Of a DNA stretch of 64,000 bases, positions 9,224 through 18,739 are shown in pieces (positions within the stretch are counted from its first letter, which is position 1; each line of letters starts with the position of its first letter). Source of the DNA: CAWBLP01 sp963721065. Its GTDB lineage: Bacteria; Pseudomonadota; Alphaproteobacteria; Acetobacterales; Acetobacteraceae. The DNA lies in the NCBI GenBank assembly GCA_963721065.1, contig CAVRHO010000002.1, positions 1,116,001 through 1,180,000 of the forward strand, given 5' to 3'. The notes beneath the pieces are model-generated. The model ran no database searches. It was not told the DNA's origin and saw only the letters and a list, made by a program, of their open reading frames with translations. A program made the position numbers and the translations under genes.

Positions 9224-9463
9224 GTCCTGCCTCGCTGCCTGTGGAACCCGAGGCCGTCACGGCGCGACGCCCTGGCCGCGCTGCGTCCGCCTGGTGACAC
9301 CAGAACCATCCCGGGCCGGAGACGTTGCAGGCGGACAAAATGCTCCCGGTATTGCGACCCACCCGGCGCCGTCCCGAAGCATCGGGCGGTGCCGGGCCGA
9401 CCCGCCTTGACTCGCCGCAAAGCCCGGGGCTTGTCTGCCGGCCCTCTGCCCGGGAACCCGATG

Positions 9464-11276
9464 ATGCACGCCTATCGCACTCACACCTGTGGCGCGCTGC
9501 GCGCCGCCGACGCTGGACACCAGGCCCGCCTGTCCGGCTGGGTCCATTCCAAGCGCGACCATGGCGGGCTGCTGTTCATCGACCTGCGCGACCATTACGG
9601 CATGACGCAGTGCGTGTTTCCCGCCGGCTCCCCGGCCTTCGCCGCGGCCGACGCGGTGCGGCCGGAAAGCGTGATCACCGTCACCGGCGAGGTGGTGCCG
9701 CGCGAGGCCGGCACGGTGAACCCCAAGCTGCCCACCGGCGAGGTGGAACTGCGCGTGGCGGAACTGGAGGTGCAGTCGGTTGCCGAGGTGCTGCCGATGC
9801 AGGTGGCCGGGGACGAGAAGTATCCCGAGGATATCCGGCTGCGCTACCGCTTCGTCGATCTGCGGCGGGAGAAGATCCACCGCAACATGATGCTGCGGGC
9901 GGGCGTGATCTCCTCGATCCGGCGGCGCATGATCGACGCCGGGTTCACCGAGTTCCAGACGCCGATCCTGACCGCCTCCAGCCCCGAGGGGGCGCGCGAC
10001 TTCCTGGTGCCCGCCCGGCTGCACCCCGGGAAGTTCTACGCGCTGCCGCAGGCGCCGCAGCAGTTCAAGCAGTTGATCATGGTGGCGGGGTTCGACCGCT
10101 ACTTCCAGATCGCCCCCTGCTTCCGCGACGAGGCCTCGCGCGCCGACCGGTCCCCGGGCGAGTTCTACCAGCTCGATTTCGAGATGAGCTACGTCACGCA
10201 GGAAGACGTGTTCAACACGATCGAGCCGGTGATCGCCGGGGTGTTCGAGGAATTCGCCGAGGGCAGGGGGGTCAGCAAGCCCCCCTTCGCCCGCATCCCG
10301 TATGAGACGGCGATGCTGGACTACGGCACCGACAAGCCGGACCTGCGCAACCCGCTGAAGATCACGGATGTGACGGCGCAGTTCGCCGGCTCGGGCTTCG
10401 GCCTGTTCGCCCGCATCGCCGCGTCCGGCGGCGTGGTGCGTGCCGTCCCGGCGCCGGGGGCGGCCAGCCAGCCGCGCAGCTTCTTCGACAAGCTGAACGA
10501 GTGGGCGCGGGCCGAGGGCGCCGGCGGGCTCGGCTACATCATCTTCGACGCCGACGGCCCGAAGGGGCCGATCGCCCGCAACCTGGAGCCGGACCGTGCG
10601 GAGGCGATCCGCGCCGCCTGCGGCCTGAAGCCCGGCGATGCGGTGTTCTTCGCCGCCGGCAAGAAGGACGAGGCACCGAAATTCTCCGGCGTGGTCCGCA
10701 CCCGCCTGGGCGAGGAGCTGGGGCTGATCGAGCAGGGGGCGTTCCGCTTCTGCTGGATCACCGACTTCCCCATGTACGAGCTGAACGAGGAAACCGGGCA
10801 GATCGACTTCAGCCACAACCCGTTCAGCATGCCGCAGGGCGGGATGGAGGCGCTGAACGGCCAGGACCCGCTGACCATCAAGGCGTTCCAGTACCGACAT
10901 CGTGTGCAACGGCGTGGAACTGTCCTCCGGTGCCATCCGCAACCACCGCCCTGACATCATGATCCGCGCCTTCGAGATCGCCGGCTACAGCGCCGACGAG
11001 GTGGAGGCCCGGTTCGGCGGCATGCTGAACGCGTTCCGCTACGGCGCCCCGCCGCATGGCGGGTCCGCCCCCGGCATCGACCGCATCGTGATGCTGCTGG
11101 CGGACGAGCCGAACATCCGCGAGGTGATCCTGTTCCCGCTGAACCAGCAGGGCGAGGACCTGATGATGGGTGCCCCCGCCGAAGTCCCGCCCGCCCGGCT
11201 GAAGGAGCTGTCGCTGCGGATCGAACTGCCGCCGAAGGCGCGGGCGGGCCAGGCTCCGAAGCCAGGCGGCGTCTGA
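9464..11276 (+). CDS. aspS: Aspartyl-tRNA synthetase, interrupted by one extra base at 10894/10895
   Basis: Attaches Asp (in many Alphaproteobacteria also Asn-tRNA via mischarging) to tRNA. MHAYRTHTCGALRA starts the OB-fold anticodon domain. Class II motif 2 (FRDEASRADRSPGEFYQLD) is clear, as are the bacterial GAD insertion and motif 3 (GAPPHGGSAPGIDRIVML). The frame is open to KAFQY, then shifts by +1; the next frame continues DIVCNGVELSSGAIRNHRP to the end. Removing one C from TACCGAC gives 603 residues, the normal length. As the gene is essential and only one copy is visible, the shift is most likely a sequence error. Of the two adjacent ATGs (9461, 9464) the second matches the family start. 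Confidence 0.95.
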
Positions 11277-11632
11277 TGCACGGGGGGCATGCAACGTCAT
11301 GCCCGCCATCGCACGACTGTCGGCGTTGCCATCAGCACGGTCGCGGGTGCGCCCGCCGCGACGGTGGGTGGGGCGGTCGAAAGCCGGCATGTCGGCGGCC
11401 CGGGACCGACTCCTCGCCGTCACTCGGGCGGACGGAAACCGTCACGATCCGCCTCCGGCGGCCGGGGTGATCGCGGCGCTGCCGAAGGCCGGGGGTTCGT
11501 TCCCGGGCCCGGCTGAGGACAGCGATGCGCGTCGTGCCTTCATGGCTGGCCTGCGCCGCGCGAACCGGCCGTGGCGCGCGTCCTGACCGGACACCATCGG
11601 GGCGGAGGCCGCGTTCCGTGCAGGGCGCCCTC
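11277..11632. other. Gene-free interval between aspS and cls
   Basis: Several short overlapping reading frames occur here, but none has a recognisable motif or ribosome-binding site. I see no gene or RNA. Confidence 0.6.
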
Positions 11633-11678
11633 GGCATTTGCCAATGCTAAAGGTCTGGGCATTTGCCATGCTAAAGGT
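11633..11678. repeat. Direct repeat at the 3' end of the cardiolipin synthase gene
   Basis: GGCATTTGCCAATGCTAAAG (11633 onward) recurs as GGCATTTGCCATGCTAAAGG from 11658, with one base missing in the second copy. The cls stop codon (TAG on the minus strand, 11671-11673) lies inside the second copy. It could have arisen by a short local duplication. Confidence 0.8.
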
Positions 11679-13092
11679 AGGGCAGCAGCAGGCGCACCGC
11701 GGCGTCGCGCAGTTGGTGCCAGATTGGCGCCGCCGCCAGCTCATCGCAGCCGAGCCGCCGGGCGCGCGCCATTGTTGCATCGATAATGGCATCGAGCTGC
11801 GCGGCGATCCCGGCATCGTAGCATTCGACATCGAACTCGAAATTCAGGCGCAGGCTGCGCGCATCCCAGTTGGAACTGCCGAACAGGGCGAACGTGCCGT
11901 CAACCGTCATGATCTTCGAATGGTTGAACTCCGGCCCGGACAGGCAGACCTCGGCCGGAGGCCCGGCCACGAACCGCAGATGTGCCCGCATCGCCCAATC
12001 CATGAAGAAGAGATCGGTCTTTTCCGGAATAACCACGTCCACGGTCACGCCCCGCAGGCGGGCCTGTGCGATGGCGAATTGCAGCCGCTGGTCGGGCAGG
12101 AAGTACGGCGTGAAAATGCGCACCCTGTGCTGCGCCTGGGTCAGCGCCGCGCCGAGAACCGCCTCGAGGCTCCCGAGATCGGCATCGGGTCCCGAGCGGA
12201 TGCCGCGCGCGAATACCGTCCCCTCCAGCTCGAGCTCCGGCCACCAGATGGGGTGCTCCAAGGCCTCGTCCGTTGTGAAGGACCAATCCTGCGCGAAGGT
12301 TTCCATGAGCTGTCTGACAACCGGGCCGGCGAGACGGATGTGCACGTCGTCCGCGTAGTGGCGGAAACCGAGGCGCCGGGAGCCGAGGGCCCAGATGTTC
12401 AACCCGCCCGTGAAGCCGATGGCGCCGTCGATGACCAGCAGCTTCTTGTGGCTGCGCATGTTGAGGAACGGCATGCGCCAGGGGAGCCAGGTGTGCAGGA
12501 ACCGCGCCGTGGGCACACGGCCTGCCCTGAGGCGGCGCAGGACCCCCGAGCGCAGATAGCCGCAGCCGACGCCGTCGAGCAGCACGCGCACGGCGACACC
12601 GCGCCTGTGGGCTTCGATGAGCGCATCGACGAACGGGCGTCCGGCGGCGTCGTCGCGGAAGATGTAGGAGGCCAAGGCGATGCTGTGCCGGGCGCTGCGG
12701 ATCGCCGCCAGCATCGCCGGATAGGCTTCGTCGCCGCCGCGCAGGATGGTCGCCGCCGCCCCGGGCAGCAGTGGCTGGCCGGTGACGGTTTGGCCGATCT
12801 GTGAAAGAGCGGCGATATTCGGGGCGACCGCCGGCTTGCTGCCGAGGCCGGCCGCTTCCTGCGATGCCTGGCCAGGCAGCCCGAAATGCAGGGCACGGCG
12901 GGTGACGCGGTTTATTCCGAACAGGAAATACAGCAGGCCGCCGACAACCGGGGACAGCCAGGCGACGCCGATCCACCCCAGGGCAGCCCGCACGTCCCGC
13001 TTGCGCAGCAGGACATGCGCGGTGACCGCGATGGCGATGAGCGTGCGTGCCGTCGCCAGAGCGATGGCCATCAGCGCGACCGGGAGACCCAT
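11671..13092 (-). CDS. cls: Cardiolipin synthase (phospholipase D superfamily)
   Basis: A 473-residue membrane enzyme that condenses two phosphatidylglycerols (or a related donor) into cardiolipin. Two hydrophobic N-terminal segments (MAIALATARTLIAIAVTAHV; GWIGVAWLSPVVGGLLYFLF) resemble the ClsA-type PLDN domain. They are followed by two HKD motifs (HKKLLVIDGAIGFTGG and HSKIMTVDGTFALFGSSN), both with intact His/Lys/Asp. Divergent from the EEP-family gene at 13549, a pairing seen for membrane phospholipid genes. The exact head-group specificity cannot be proved from sequence. Confidence 0.9.
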   Translation of the reverse strand: MGLPVALMAIALATARTLIAIAVTAHVLLRKRDVRAALGWIGVAWLSPVVGGLLYFLFGINRVTRRALHFGLPGQASQEAAGLGSKPAVAPNIAALSQIGQTVTGQPLLPGAAATILRGGDEAYPAMLAAIRSARHSIALASYIFRDDAAGRPFVDALIEAHRRGVAVRVLLDGVGCGYLRSGVLRRLRAGRVPTARFLHTWLPWRMPFLNMRSHKKLLVIDGAIGFTGGLNIWALGSRRLGFRHYADDVHIRLAGPVVRQLMETFAQDWSFTTDEALEHPIWWPELELEGTVFARGIRSGPDADLGSLEAVLGAALTQAQHRVRIFTPYFLPDQRLQFAIAQARLRGVTVDVVIPEKTDLFFMDWAMRAHLRFVAGPPAEVCLSGPEFNHSKIMTVDGTFALFGSSNWDARSLRLNFEFDVECYDAGIAAQLDAIIDATMARARRLGCDELAAAPIWHQLRDAAVRLLLPYL

Positions 13093-13548
13093 TCAGCCCG
13101 CCGATCCGTGCCGTGTGCCGATTGGTGCATGGTCAAGGTTGATGCCTGGTGCATGTCCCGCGTTCCCGCTCCGCAGCGCGTCGGCGCCGCACTGGCGGAT
13201 TGCCCGGCCCGGTTCGCCATGGAGGGCACTGCCGGCGCCGCCCGACCGCGCGCCGCCCGAGTGTGTGCCGCCGGGCCGCGTGCCGCCCGAGTGAACACTC
13301 TTGCGGTGCCGAATGAAATGGCCTTGATCCATCGCGCGTAGCTGCTTACTTCCATGTCCCTGCCTGGAAATTCAGCGCGGTCGCTCGGTTCGCGCGATCC
13401 CGGTCCGCCGCCATGGCAGCGTGGGCCGGGGTATCGGAGTATTTCCGGTTGCGATCCGCAAGGGCACCGGCGGATTGTGTCGTGTGTTGTCGTCGTGAGA
13501 CGACGGTGCGAGCGGTTGTGCCGGGAACGTCTGCCGGAGACGAACGAG
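13093..13548. other. Divergent promoter region between cls and the EEP gene
   Basis: No convincing gene. The interval holds Arg-rich open frames and a short CGCCCGAGTGTG/CGCCCGAGTGAA duplication (about 13250-13300). It must carry the promoters of both divergent genes, but I cannot pick out a clear -35/-10 pair. Confidence 0.5.
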
Positions 13549-14406
13549 TTGCGGGTCATAAGCTGGAATTTGCGGCGCCTCACCGGTGCGACCACGGACG
13601 ACATCGCCAGCCTGATACAGCAATACCAGCCCGACCTCGTGCTGATGCAGGAAGCGGCGCGGAGCGTGGTCGCGTTGCCCGGGATCGTCGGCGGCCATGT
13701 CTTCCACTCGCCATTGGAGGGGCGGATCTACGGGCTGGCGGTGTGGAGTGCTGCTCCACTCGTCGCACGCGAGATATTGCCGTTACCGGTTTCGACCATG
13801 CCCGGGCGGGTGCCGCTGCGGGTCGCGCAGATCGTCAGGGTTGCCGGGATCAGTTTTGCCAACGTGCACCTGTCGCACGGACAGTTCCTGAACAGATGGC
13901 AGTTGCTGCATCTGGCGCGGTCGCTGCACGGGCCGGCGGCAATCGTCGGGGACTACAATGCGGTCGGCCCGATCCGGTTGGCGGGCCTCAAGGACGTCGG
14001 GCCGCGTGAGCCGACCCATGTCGCGGGCCGGCTGATCCCGTTCCGCCTGGACCGCTGCATGGTTCGCGGCCTGAGTTGCCGATCGGCCCGGGTGCTGGAT
14101 CGCGGCTCGTCCGACCATCATCCGATCATGGTTCGTCTGGATATCGCCGCGCAGACGGCGGATGCCGCCCTGCAGCATGCGGTGGCCGGGTATGCCCATG
14201 TCGCGGATGGTCCGCTGCCCGCGAACCTGCGGCGGTGGCTGTTTGGCTTGGCGCAGCCGGCCATCTGGCATGTCACGGCCGACCAGGGCGACGACGCTGT
14301 TCCGGGCAGGCGCCGCAAGCGGCGGCGTCGCCTGAAACTGGTCGTGACCCGCGGCCGGATTGAACGCGGCACCGGACCGAGGGGCTCCGAACGGCGCGAC
14401 GGTTGA
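13549..14406 (+). CDS. Endonuclease/exonuclease/phosphatase (EEP) family protein
   Basis: EEP-fold hydrolase with the canonical motifs in order: ISWNLRR, VLMQEA (metal-binding Glu), NVHLSHG, GDYNA and SDHHPIMV. The family cleaves phosphodiester or phosphoester bonds in nucleic acids, lipids or inositol phosphates. Next to cardiolipin synthase, a lipid-related role is attractive but unproven. The start is uncertain. TTG at 13549 has GGAG 9 nt upstream and begins one residue before the EEP fold (LRVISWN), while an ATG at 13354 would add 65 Arg/Gly-rich, unfamily-like residues. The last 85 residues after SDHHP are a basic, unassigned extension. Confidence 0.8.
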   Translation: MRVISWNLRRLTGATTDDIASLIQQYQPDLVLMQEAARSVVALPGIVGGHVFHSPLEGRIYGLAVWSAAPLVAREILPLPVSTMPGRVPLRVAQIVRVAGISFANVHLSHGQFLNRWQLLHLARSLHGPAAIVGDYNAVGPIRLAGLKDVGPREPTHVAGRLIPFRLDRCMVRGLSCRSARVLDRGSSDHHPIMVRLDIAAQTADAALQHAVAGYAHVADGPLPANLRRWLFGLAQPAIWHVTADQGDDAVPGRRRKRRRRLKLVVTRGRIERGTGPRGSERRDG

Positions 14407-14704
14407 GCGCGCGGGGCGACCCCGCCGCGGCAAGCGCCCGCTCCAGACCCACGGGGCGCGGGCCGCGCGGGAGGCGGGGCGGATCGGCTTGAGCCGGGCG
14501 GTGCCGGCGGCCTGCGCGAGGGCCGGGACGCTGCGCGCCATGGCGCGGCGCTCGCGCGTTACCGCCGAGGGGTGGCCATAGGCGAGCAGGATGCGGACGG
14601 TGGTGAGAACCGCGGCGATGCGCTCGGGCACGGGGTTGTCGGGCCGGTGCTTGTGGGCGATCGGGCGGGGAGGCAAGGTCGGCAGTCGTGTCCGTGTCGC
14701 GCAT
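14390..14704 (-). pseudogene. Degraded hypothetical gene of an Acetobacteraceae-type family
   Basis: From the ATG at 14704 (MRDTDTTAD) a one-base shift near 14677 leads into PPRPIAHKHRPDNPVPERIA, AVLTTVRILLAYG and RERRAMARSVPALAQAAGTA. This resembles the N-terminus of small proteins I associate with Acetobacteraceae genomes. Beyond about residue 70 a further shift is needed to keep similarity (LPRGPRPVGLERALAAAGS), and the C-terminus is missing or overlaps the EEP gene. The function of the family is unknown to me. It could be a genuine remnant or a gene damaged by sequence errors. Confidence 0.4.
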
Positions 14705-14933
14705 TGTCAGTTAGAATGACTGACTTCCGGCGTGGGATCAAGCAATGTCTTTGCTGCGGGGCAGCGCATCTGGTCGGCGGGCGACCCGGCAGGCTGGCAC
14801 CGGCGGCGTGGGGCCGGGCCGAATCCGGGACACGACACGGTGACAATTCTGCTGGCGGTGCCTTCGGCTTGACACTCGCCGGCCCCGCCCTTATCCACCG
14901 CCGCTCGATTTTTCTGCCGGAAAGCTTGATACC

Positions 14934-15059
14934 ATGCGCATTCGGAACAGCCTCAGGTCCGCAAAGGTTCGCGACAAGAACTGCCGCGTCGTACGGCGGC
15001 GCGGCCGCGTGTTCGTGATCAACAAGAGGAACCCGCGGATGAAAGTCCGCCAGGGCTGA
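14934..15059 (+). CDS. rpmJ: 50S ribosomal protein L36
   Basis: A 41-residue, strongly basic protein: MRIRNSLRSAKVRDKNCRVV, then RRRGRVFVINKRNPRMKVRQG. It matches the alphaproteobacterial L36 pattern (RNSLxS, RVVRRRGRVxVINKxNPRxKxRQG) over its whole length. L36 binds 23S rRNA in the large subunit. The zinc-binding Cys/His set of classical L36 is reduced to one Cys, as in the zinc-independent type. It stands alone, outside ribosomal operons, as is usual for this gene in Alphaproteobacteria. GAAAG lies about 8 nt before the ATG. Confidence 0.95.
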   Translation: MRIRNSLRSAKVRDKNCRVVRRRGRVFVINKRNPRMKVRQG

Positions 15060-15380
15060 ATCCCGCCCTCCTGCCTCTCGCGAATTCAGGACCCCCGGAT
15101 CGGCCTGGCCCATGCGGCCACGGCCGCCGGGTCGTTTGTGCGGCGCCGTCGATTGCTCTTTCAAGACGCCGCCTGTCGCTCGCTCGGCACGCCGTCTGCA
15201 ACGCGTTCAATACGACGCGACACCCCCTGCGGGTCGGGATACCGGCGAGTATGACCGGCGTTTGACAGGGGTGCGGCCCCTGCATATGGTCCCGGCACTC
15301 TTTTGCAAGTGCGAACAGGCAGGCTCAGCGGGCCAGCCTGTTCGTCAGTGTATGTCCCCCAGAAGCGGCACGGTTTTCCC
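15060..15380. other. Upstream region of etfB
   Basis: No gene recognised. It must hold the promoter of the etfB-etfA-dehydrogenase operon. No clear consensus promoter or terminator hairpin with a T-run is visible. Confidence 0.5.
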
Positions 15381-16130
15381 ATGAAGATCCTTGTCCCCGT
15401 CAAGCGGGTGGTTGACTACAACGTAAAGGTCCGCGTGAAGGCGGACGGCTCCGGCGTGGAAACCGCCGGGGTGAAAATGTCCATGAACCCGTTCGACGAG
15501 ATCGGCGTCGAGGAGGCGGTGCGCCTGAAGGAAAAGGGCGTCGCCACCGAGATCATCGCCGTCTCTCTGGGCGTGCCGCAGTGCCAGGAAACGATCCGCA
15601 CCGCGCTCGCCATGGGTGCCGACCGCGGCATCCTGGTGGAGACCGATGTCGAGCTGCAGCCGCTGGCCGTCGCCAAGCTGCTGAAGGCGGTGGTGGAGAA
15701 GGAAGAGCCCACGCTGGTGATCCTGGGCAAGCAGGCGATCGATGACGACATGATCGCCACCGGCCAGATGCTCGCCGCGCTGCTGGGCTGGCCGCAGGCG
15801 ACCTTCGCCAGCAAGGTGGAGATCGACGGCGAGTCCATGACCGTCACCCGTGAGATCGACGGCGGGCTGGAGACGATCGCGCTGAAGCTGCCGGCCATCG
15901 TCACCACGGACCTGCGGCTGAACGAGCCGCGATACGCCTCGCTGCCCAACATCATGAAGGCGCGCAAAAAGCCGATCGCCACCATGAAGCCGGCCGATCT
16001 GGGCGTCGATCCGGCGCCGCGGCTGACCACGGTGAAGGTCAGCGAGCCGCCGAAGCGCAAGGCGGGCGTGAAGGTGGGCTCGGTGGCCGAGCTGGTGGAG
16101 AAGCTGAAGAACGAAGCGAAGGTGATCTGA
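15381..16130 (+). CDS. etfB: Electron transfer flavoprotein subunit beta
   Basis: A 249-residue EtfB that binds AMP and, with EtfA, accepts electrons from acyl-CoA dehydrogenases and passes them to ETF:ubiquinone oxidoreductase. It starts MKILVPVKRVVDYNVKVRV and carries the ETF-beta signature region (VEIDGESMTVTREIDGGLET, LKLPAIVTTDLRLNEPRYAS) with NIMKARKKPI after it. The ATG at 15381 fits the family start exactly. The etfA start lies 2 nt after the stop, so the subunits are co-translated. Confidence 0.97.
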   Translation: MKILVPVKRVVDYNVKVRVKADGSGVETAGVKMSMNPFDEIGVEEAVRLKEKGVATEIIAVSLGVPQCQETIRTALAMGADRGILVETDVELQPLAVAKLLKAVVEKEEPTLVILGKQAIDDDMIATGQMLAALLGWPQATFASKVEIDGESMTVTREIDGGLETIALKLPAIVTTDLRLNEPRYASLPNIMKARKKPIATMKPADLGVDPAPRLTTVKVSEPPKRKAGVKVGSVAELVEKLKNEAKVI

Positions 16131-16132
16131 TC

Positions 16133-17068
16133 ATGACGGCTCTTGTCCTGCTCGAATTCGATGAGTCCGGCGTCAAGCAGCCGTCGCGCAGCGCGGTGGC
16201 CGCAGCGCGGAAGCTGGGCGACGTGCACGTGCTGGTGGCCGGCGTGAATCTGGACGCTCCGGCGGCGGCCGCAGCCAAGCTGGATGGCGTGGCCAAGGTG
16301 CTGGTGGCGGATTCGCCGGCGCTGGATCACCTGCTGGCCGAGCCGACGGCCGCGCTGCTGGTATCGCTCGCACCGGAGTATTCGCACCTGCTGGCCGCCA
16401 CCACGGCAGTGGGCAAGAACGTGATGCCGCGTGCGGCCGCGCTGCTGGACGTGCAGCCGATCGGCGACATCGCCGCGGTGGAGGATGCCGACACCTTCGT
16501 GCGCCCGATCTACGCCGGCAACGGCATGGCCACGGTGAAGTCGGCCGACTCGAAGAAGGTGATCACCGTGCGCGCCGCCAGCTTCGACCCGGTGGCCGCG
16601 GAAGGCGGCAGCGCGGCGATCGAGAAGGCGACGATCCCCGAACTGCCCGATATCTCCCGCTTCGTGTCCGCCGAACTGTCCAAGAGCGAGCGGCCGGAGC
16701 TGACCGCGGCCCGGGTGGTGATTTCCGGTGGCCGTGGCATGCAGAACGGCGATAACTTCAAGCTGCTCGACCCCATCGCCGACAAGCTCGGCGCCGCGGT
16801 CGGGGCGTCCCGTGCCGCAGTGGATGCCGGTTTCGTGCCCAACGACTACCAGGTCGGGCAGACCGGAAAGATCGTCGCCCCGGATCTCTACGTTGCCGTC
16901 GGCATCTCGGGTGCCATCCAGCACCTGGCCGGGATGAAGGACAGCAAGGTGATCGTGGCGATCAACAAGGATGAGGAAGCGCCCATCTTCCAGGTCGCCG
17001 ATTACGGCCTGGTGGCTGATCTGTTCACCGCGTTGCCCGAGCTGGCGGCGGAACTGGAGCGCTCCTGA
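16133..17068 (+). CDS. etfA: Electron transfer flavoprotein subunit alpha
   Basis: A 311-residue EtfA carrying the FAD. It has an N-terminal domain (TALVLLEFDESGVKQPSR) and a C-terminal FAD-binding signature (GAAVGASRAAVDAGFVPNDY, QVGQTGKIVAPDLYVAVGIS, GAIQHLAGMKDS, INKDEEAPIFQVADYGLV) complete to the end. It pairs with EtfB in the matrix-equivalent cytoplasm for fatty-acid and amino-acid oxidation. The dehydrogenase gene begins immediately after the stop (no gap), giving a three-gene operon. Confidence 0.97.
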   Translation: MTALVLLEFDESGVKQPSRSAVAAARKLGDVHVLVAGVNLDAPAAAAAKLDGVAKVLVADSPALDHLLAEPTAALLVSLAPEYSHLLAATTAVGKNVMPRAAALLDVQPIGDIAAVEDADTFVRPIYAGNGMATVKSADSKKVITVRAASFDPVAAEGGSAAIEKATIPELPDISRFVSAELSKSERPELTAARVVISGGRGMQNGDNFKLLDPIADKLGAAVGASRAAVDAGFVPNDYQVGQTGKIVAPDLYVAVGISGAIQHLAGMKDSKVIVAINKDEEAPIFQVADYGLVADLFTALPELAAELERS

Positions 17069-17998
17069 ATGAATGTCGCAGTCAAGCCGTCCCCTGCCGC
17101 CGGGTCCATGCTGGCCGAACCGCCGGAAATCCGGCGGGTCGGGGTGATCGGCGCCGGCCAGATGGGCAACGGCATCGCGCATGTCTGCGCGCTGGCCGGC
17201 CTGCCCGTGACCCTGCTGGATATCAGGCAGGACGCGCTTGACCGCGCCATGGCGACCATGGGCCGCAACATGGACCGGCAGGTGAACCGCACCCTGATCT
17301 CTCCCGAGGACAAGGAAGAGGCCCTGGCGCGGATCACCACCTCCACCGACTACGAGTCGTTCGGCGACGCCGACCTGGTGATCGAGGCGGCGACCGAGAA
17401 GGAGGATGTGAAGAACGCCGTCTTCCGCACGCTGACCCCGCATCTGAAGCCGGCGTGCCTGATCGCGTCCAACACGTCCTCGATCTCCATCACCCGGCTG
17501 GGCGCGGCGACCGACCGGGCGGAAAAATTCATCGGCATGCACTTCATGAATCCGGTGCCGGTGATGAAGCTGGTGGAGATCATCCGCGGCATCGCCACGG
17601 ATGAGCCGACCTTCCAGGCGGTGCAGGCGCTGGCGCAGAAGCTGGGCAAGATCACCGCGGTGTCGGAGGACTTCCCGGCCTTCATCGTCAACCGCATCCT
17701 GGTGCCGATGATCAACGAGGCGGTGTACGCGCTGTATGAGGGCGTGGGCTCGGTGTCGGCGATCGACACCTCGATGAAGTTGGGCGCCAACCATCCGATG
17801 GGGCCGCTGGAACTGGCGGATTTCATCGGGCTGGATACCTGCCTGTCGATCATGCAGGTGCTGTACGACGGGCTGTCGGACAGCAAGTATCGGCCGTGCC
17901 CGCTGCTGGTGAAATATGTCGAGGCCGGCTGGCTGGGGCGCAAGACCAACCGCGGCTTCTACGACTACACGCAGACCCCGCCGCGGCCGACGCGGTAA
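17069..17998 (+). CDS. 3-hydroxybutyryl-CoA (3-hydroxyacyl-CoA) dehydrogenase
   Basis: A 309-residue NAD-dependent dehydrogenase converting (S)-3-hydroxyacyl-CoA to 3-oxoacyl-CoA. It has a Rossmann GAGQMGNG (about residues 28-35), the family's SNTSS and FMNPVPVMKLVEII catalytic segment, DFPAFIVNRILVPMINEA, GANHPMGPLELADFIGLD and a KTNRGFYDY C-terminus. Size and motifs match single-domain HbdA/PaaH-type enzymes. Being translationally tight with etfBA places it in beta-oxidation or butanoate metabolism, where ETF drains electrons from the preceding acyl-CoA dehydrogenase. Confidence 0.93.
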   Translation: MNVAVKPSPAAGSMLAEPPEIRRVGVIGAGQMGNGIAHVCALAGLPVTLLDIRQDALDRAMATMGRNMDRQVNRTLISPEDKEEALARITTSTDYESFGDADLVIEAATEKEDVKNAVFRTLTPHLKPACLIASNTSSISITRLGAATDRAEKFIGMHFMNPVPVMKLVEIIRGIATDEPTFQAVQALAQKLGKITAVSEDFPAFIVNRILVPMINEAVYALYEGVGSVSAIDTSMKLGANHPMGPLELADFIGLDTCLSIMQVLYDGLSDSKYRPCPLLVKYVEAGWLGRKTNRGFYDYTQTPPRPTR

Positions 17999-18129
17999 GT
18001 CCGGGGCTGCCGGCCAGAACCCGGTCGTCGTGGTGGCGGGCCGAACGCCCGCCCGCCGTCGTGTACGGCGCAAGTCTGACCCGTCCCGCACGCGTTTTTT
18101 GCCCTTGCCGACACGCGCCTTGGGGCGGT

Positions 18130-18321
18130 GGCACCGGCTTCGCCCCCCAGGTCGGGGTGATGGCACCGGCTTCGCCCCCCAGGTCGGGGTGGTGGCACCG
18201 GCTTCGCCCCCCACGTCGGGGTGGGGCATCGGCTTCACCCCCCAGGTCGGGGTGGGGCATCGGCTTCACCCCCCTGGTCGGGGTGATGGCACCGGCTTCA
18301 CCCCCCACGTCGTGGTCGGCG
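18130..18321. repeat. Six-copy 32-bp tandem repeat
   Basis: Six near-identical units start at 18130, 18162, 18194, 18226, 18258 and 18290. The unit begins GGCACCGGCTTCGCCCCCCA and continues GGTCGGGGTGAT. Units vary at a few positions (TTCGCC/TTCACC, GATGG/GGTGG/GGGGC). It lies about 130 bp downstream of the dehydrogenase stop. It is not coding as far as I can see. Confidence 0.95.
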
Positions 18322-18533
18322 AAGGCCGGCCACCCACGGCTGCGTCGTGCCGAAGGCATCCTACCGGTGCCGGCAACGTGGCAGCGCGATCGATGCAGCC
18401 CGCACGTCAAACGCGCCCTGGCGGGCCCGAACACGCCACGGCGCAACACGCCGAAGCATCCATCACTGTGCGATACGAATCACGATGGCGGGACCGTTCG
18501 ATGCACCGTAAGGCCGCCGGCAACAAGAAAGCG

Positions 18534-18557
18534 TGGGGCGGAGTAGCCTCCGCCCCA
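18534..18557 (-). terminator. Candidate terminator hairpin of the eCIS operon
   Basis: A perfect 10-bp stem TGGGGCGGAG/CTCCGCCCCA with the 4-nt loop TAGC. Read on the minus strand it is followed by CGCTTTCTTGTT, a weak T-rich tail. It lies about 180 nt past the last eCIS stop codon, so it could end the 25-kb transcript. The T-tract is imperfect, so the call is tentative. Confidence 0.5.
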
Positions 18558-18739
18558 TTGCTTACCCCGGTTTCGACCTTCTCCTACCTAACGCTTCAGA
18601 AGCACATAACGTCGAACAGAGCTCGACTGAGCACCCAAATCGCCAGAAGTACAAAACCATTTTCCGGTAGCAGAAACAGCTTTGCCGAGGTCACGTCCCA
18701 GGTCAAGCATTTCATCCGCCGGACGCGTCCCCGGCAGTC

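Larger units (their letters stand above)
17999..18739. other. Gene-free interval between the etf operon and the eCIS operon
   Basis: The two operons converge here. The interval holds a 32-bp tandem repeat (18130-18321) and a GC-rich hairpin (18534-18557). Between 18600 and 18720 the composition is more AT-rich (for example AGTACAAAACCATTTTCCGG) without an identifiable gene. Confidence 0.6.

Noticed and set aside
15416..18238. 940-codon minus-strand open frame opposite etfB-etfA-dehydrogenase
   Set aside because: Antisense shadow: the plus-strand genes are complete, well-known proteins, while the minus frame is low-complexity His/Arg/Gly.
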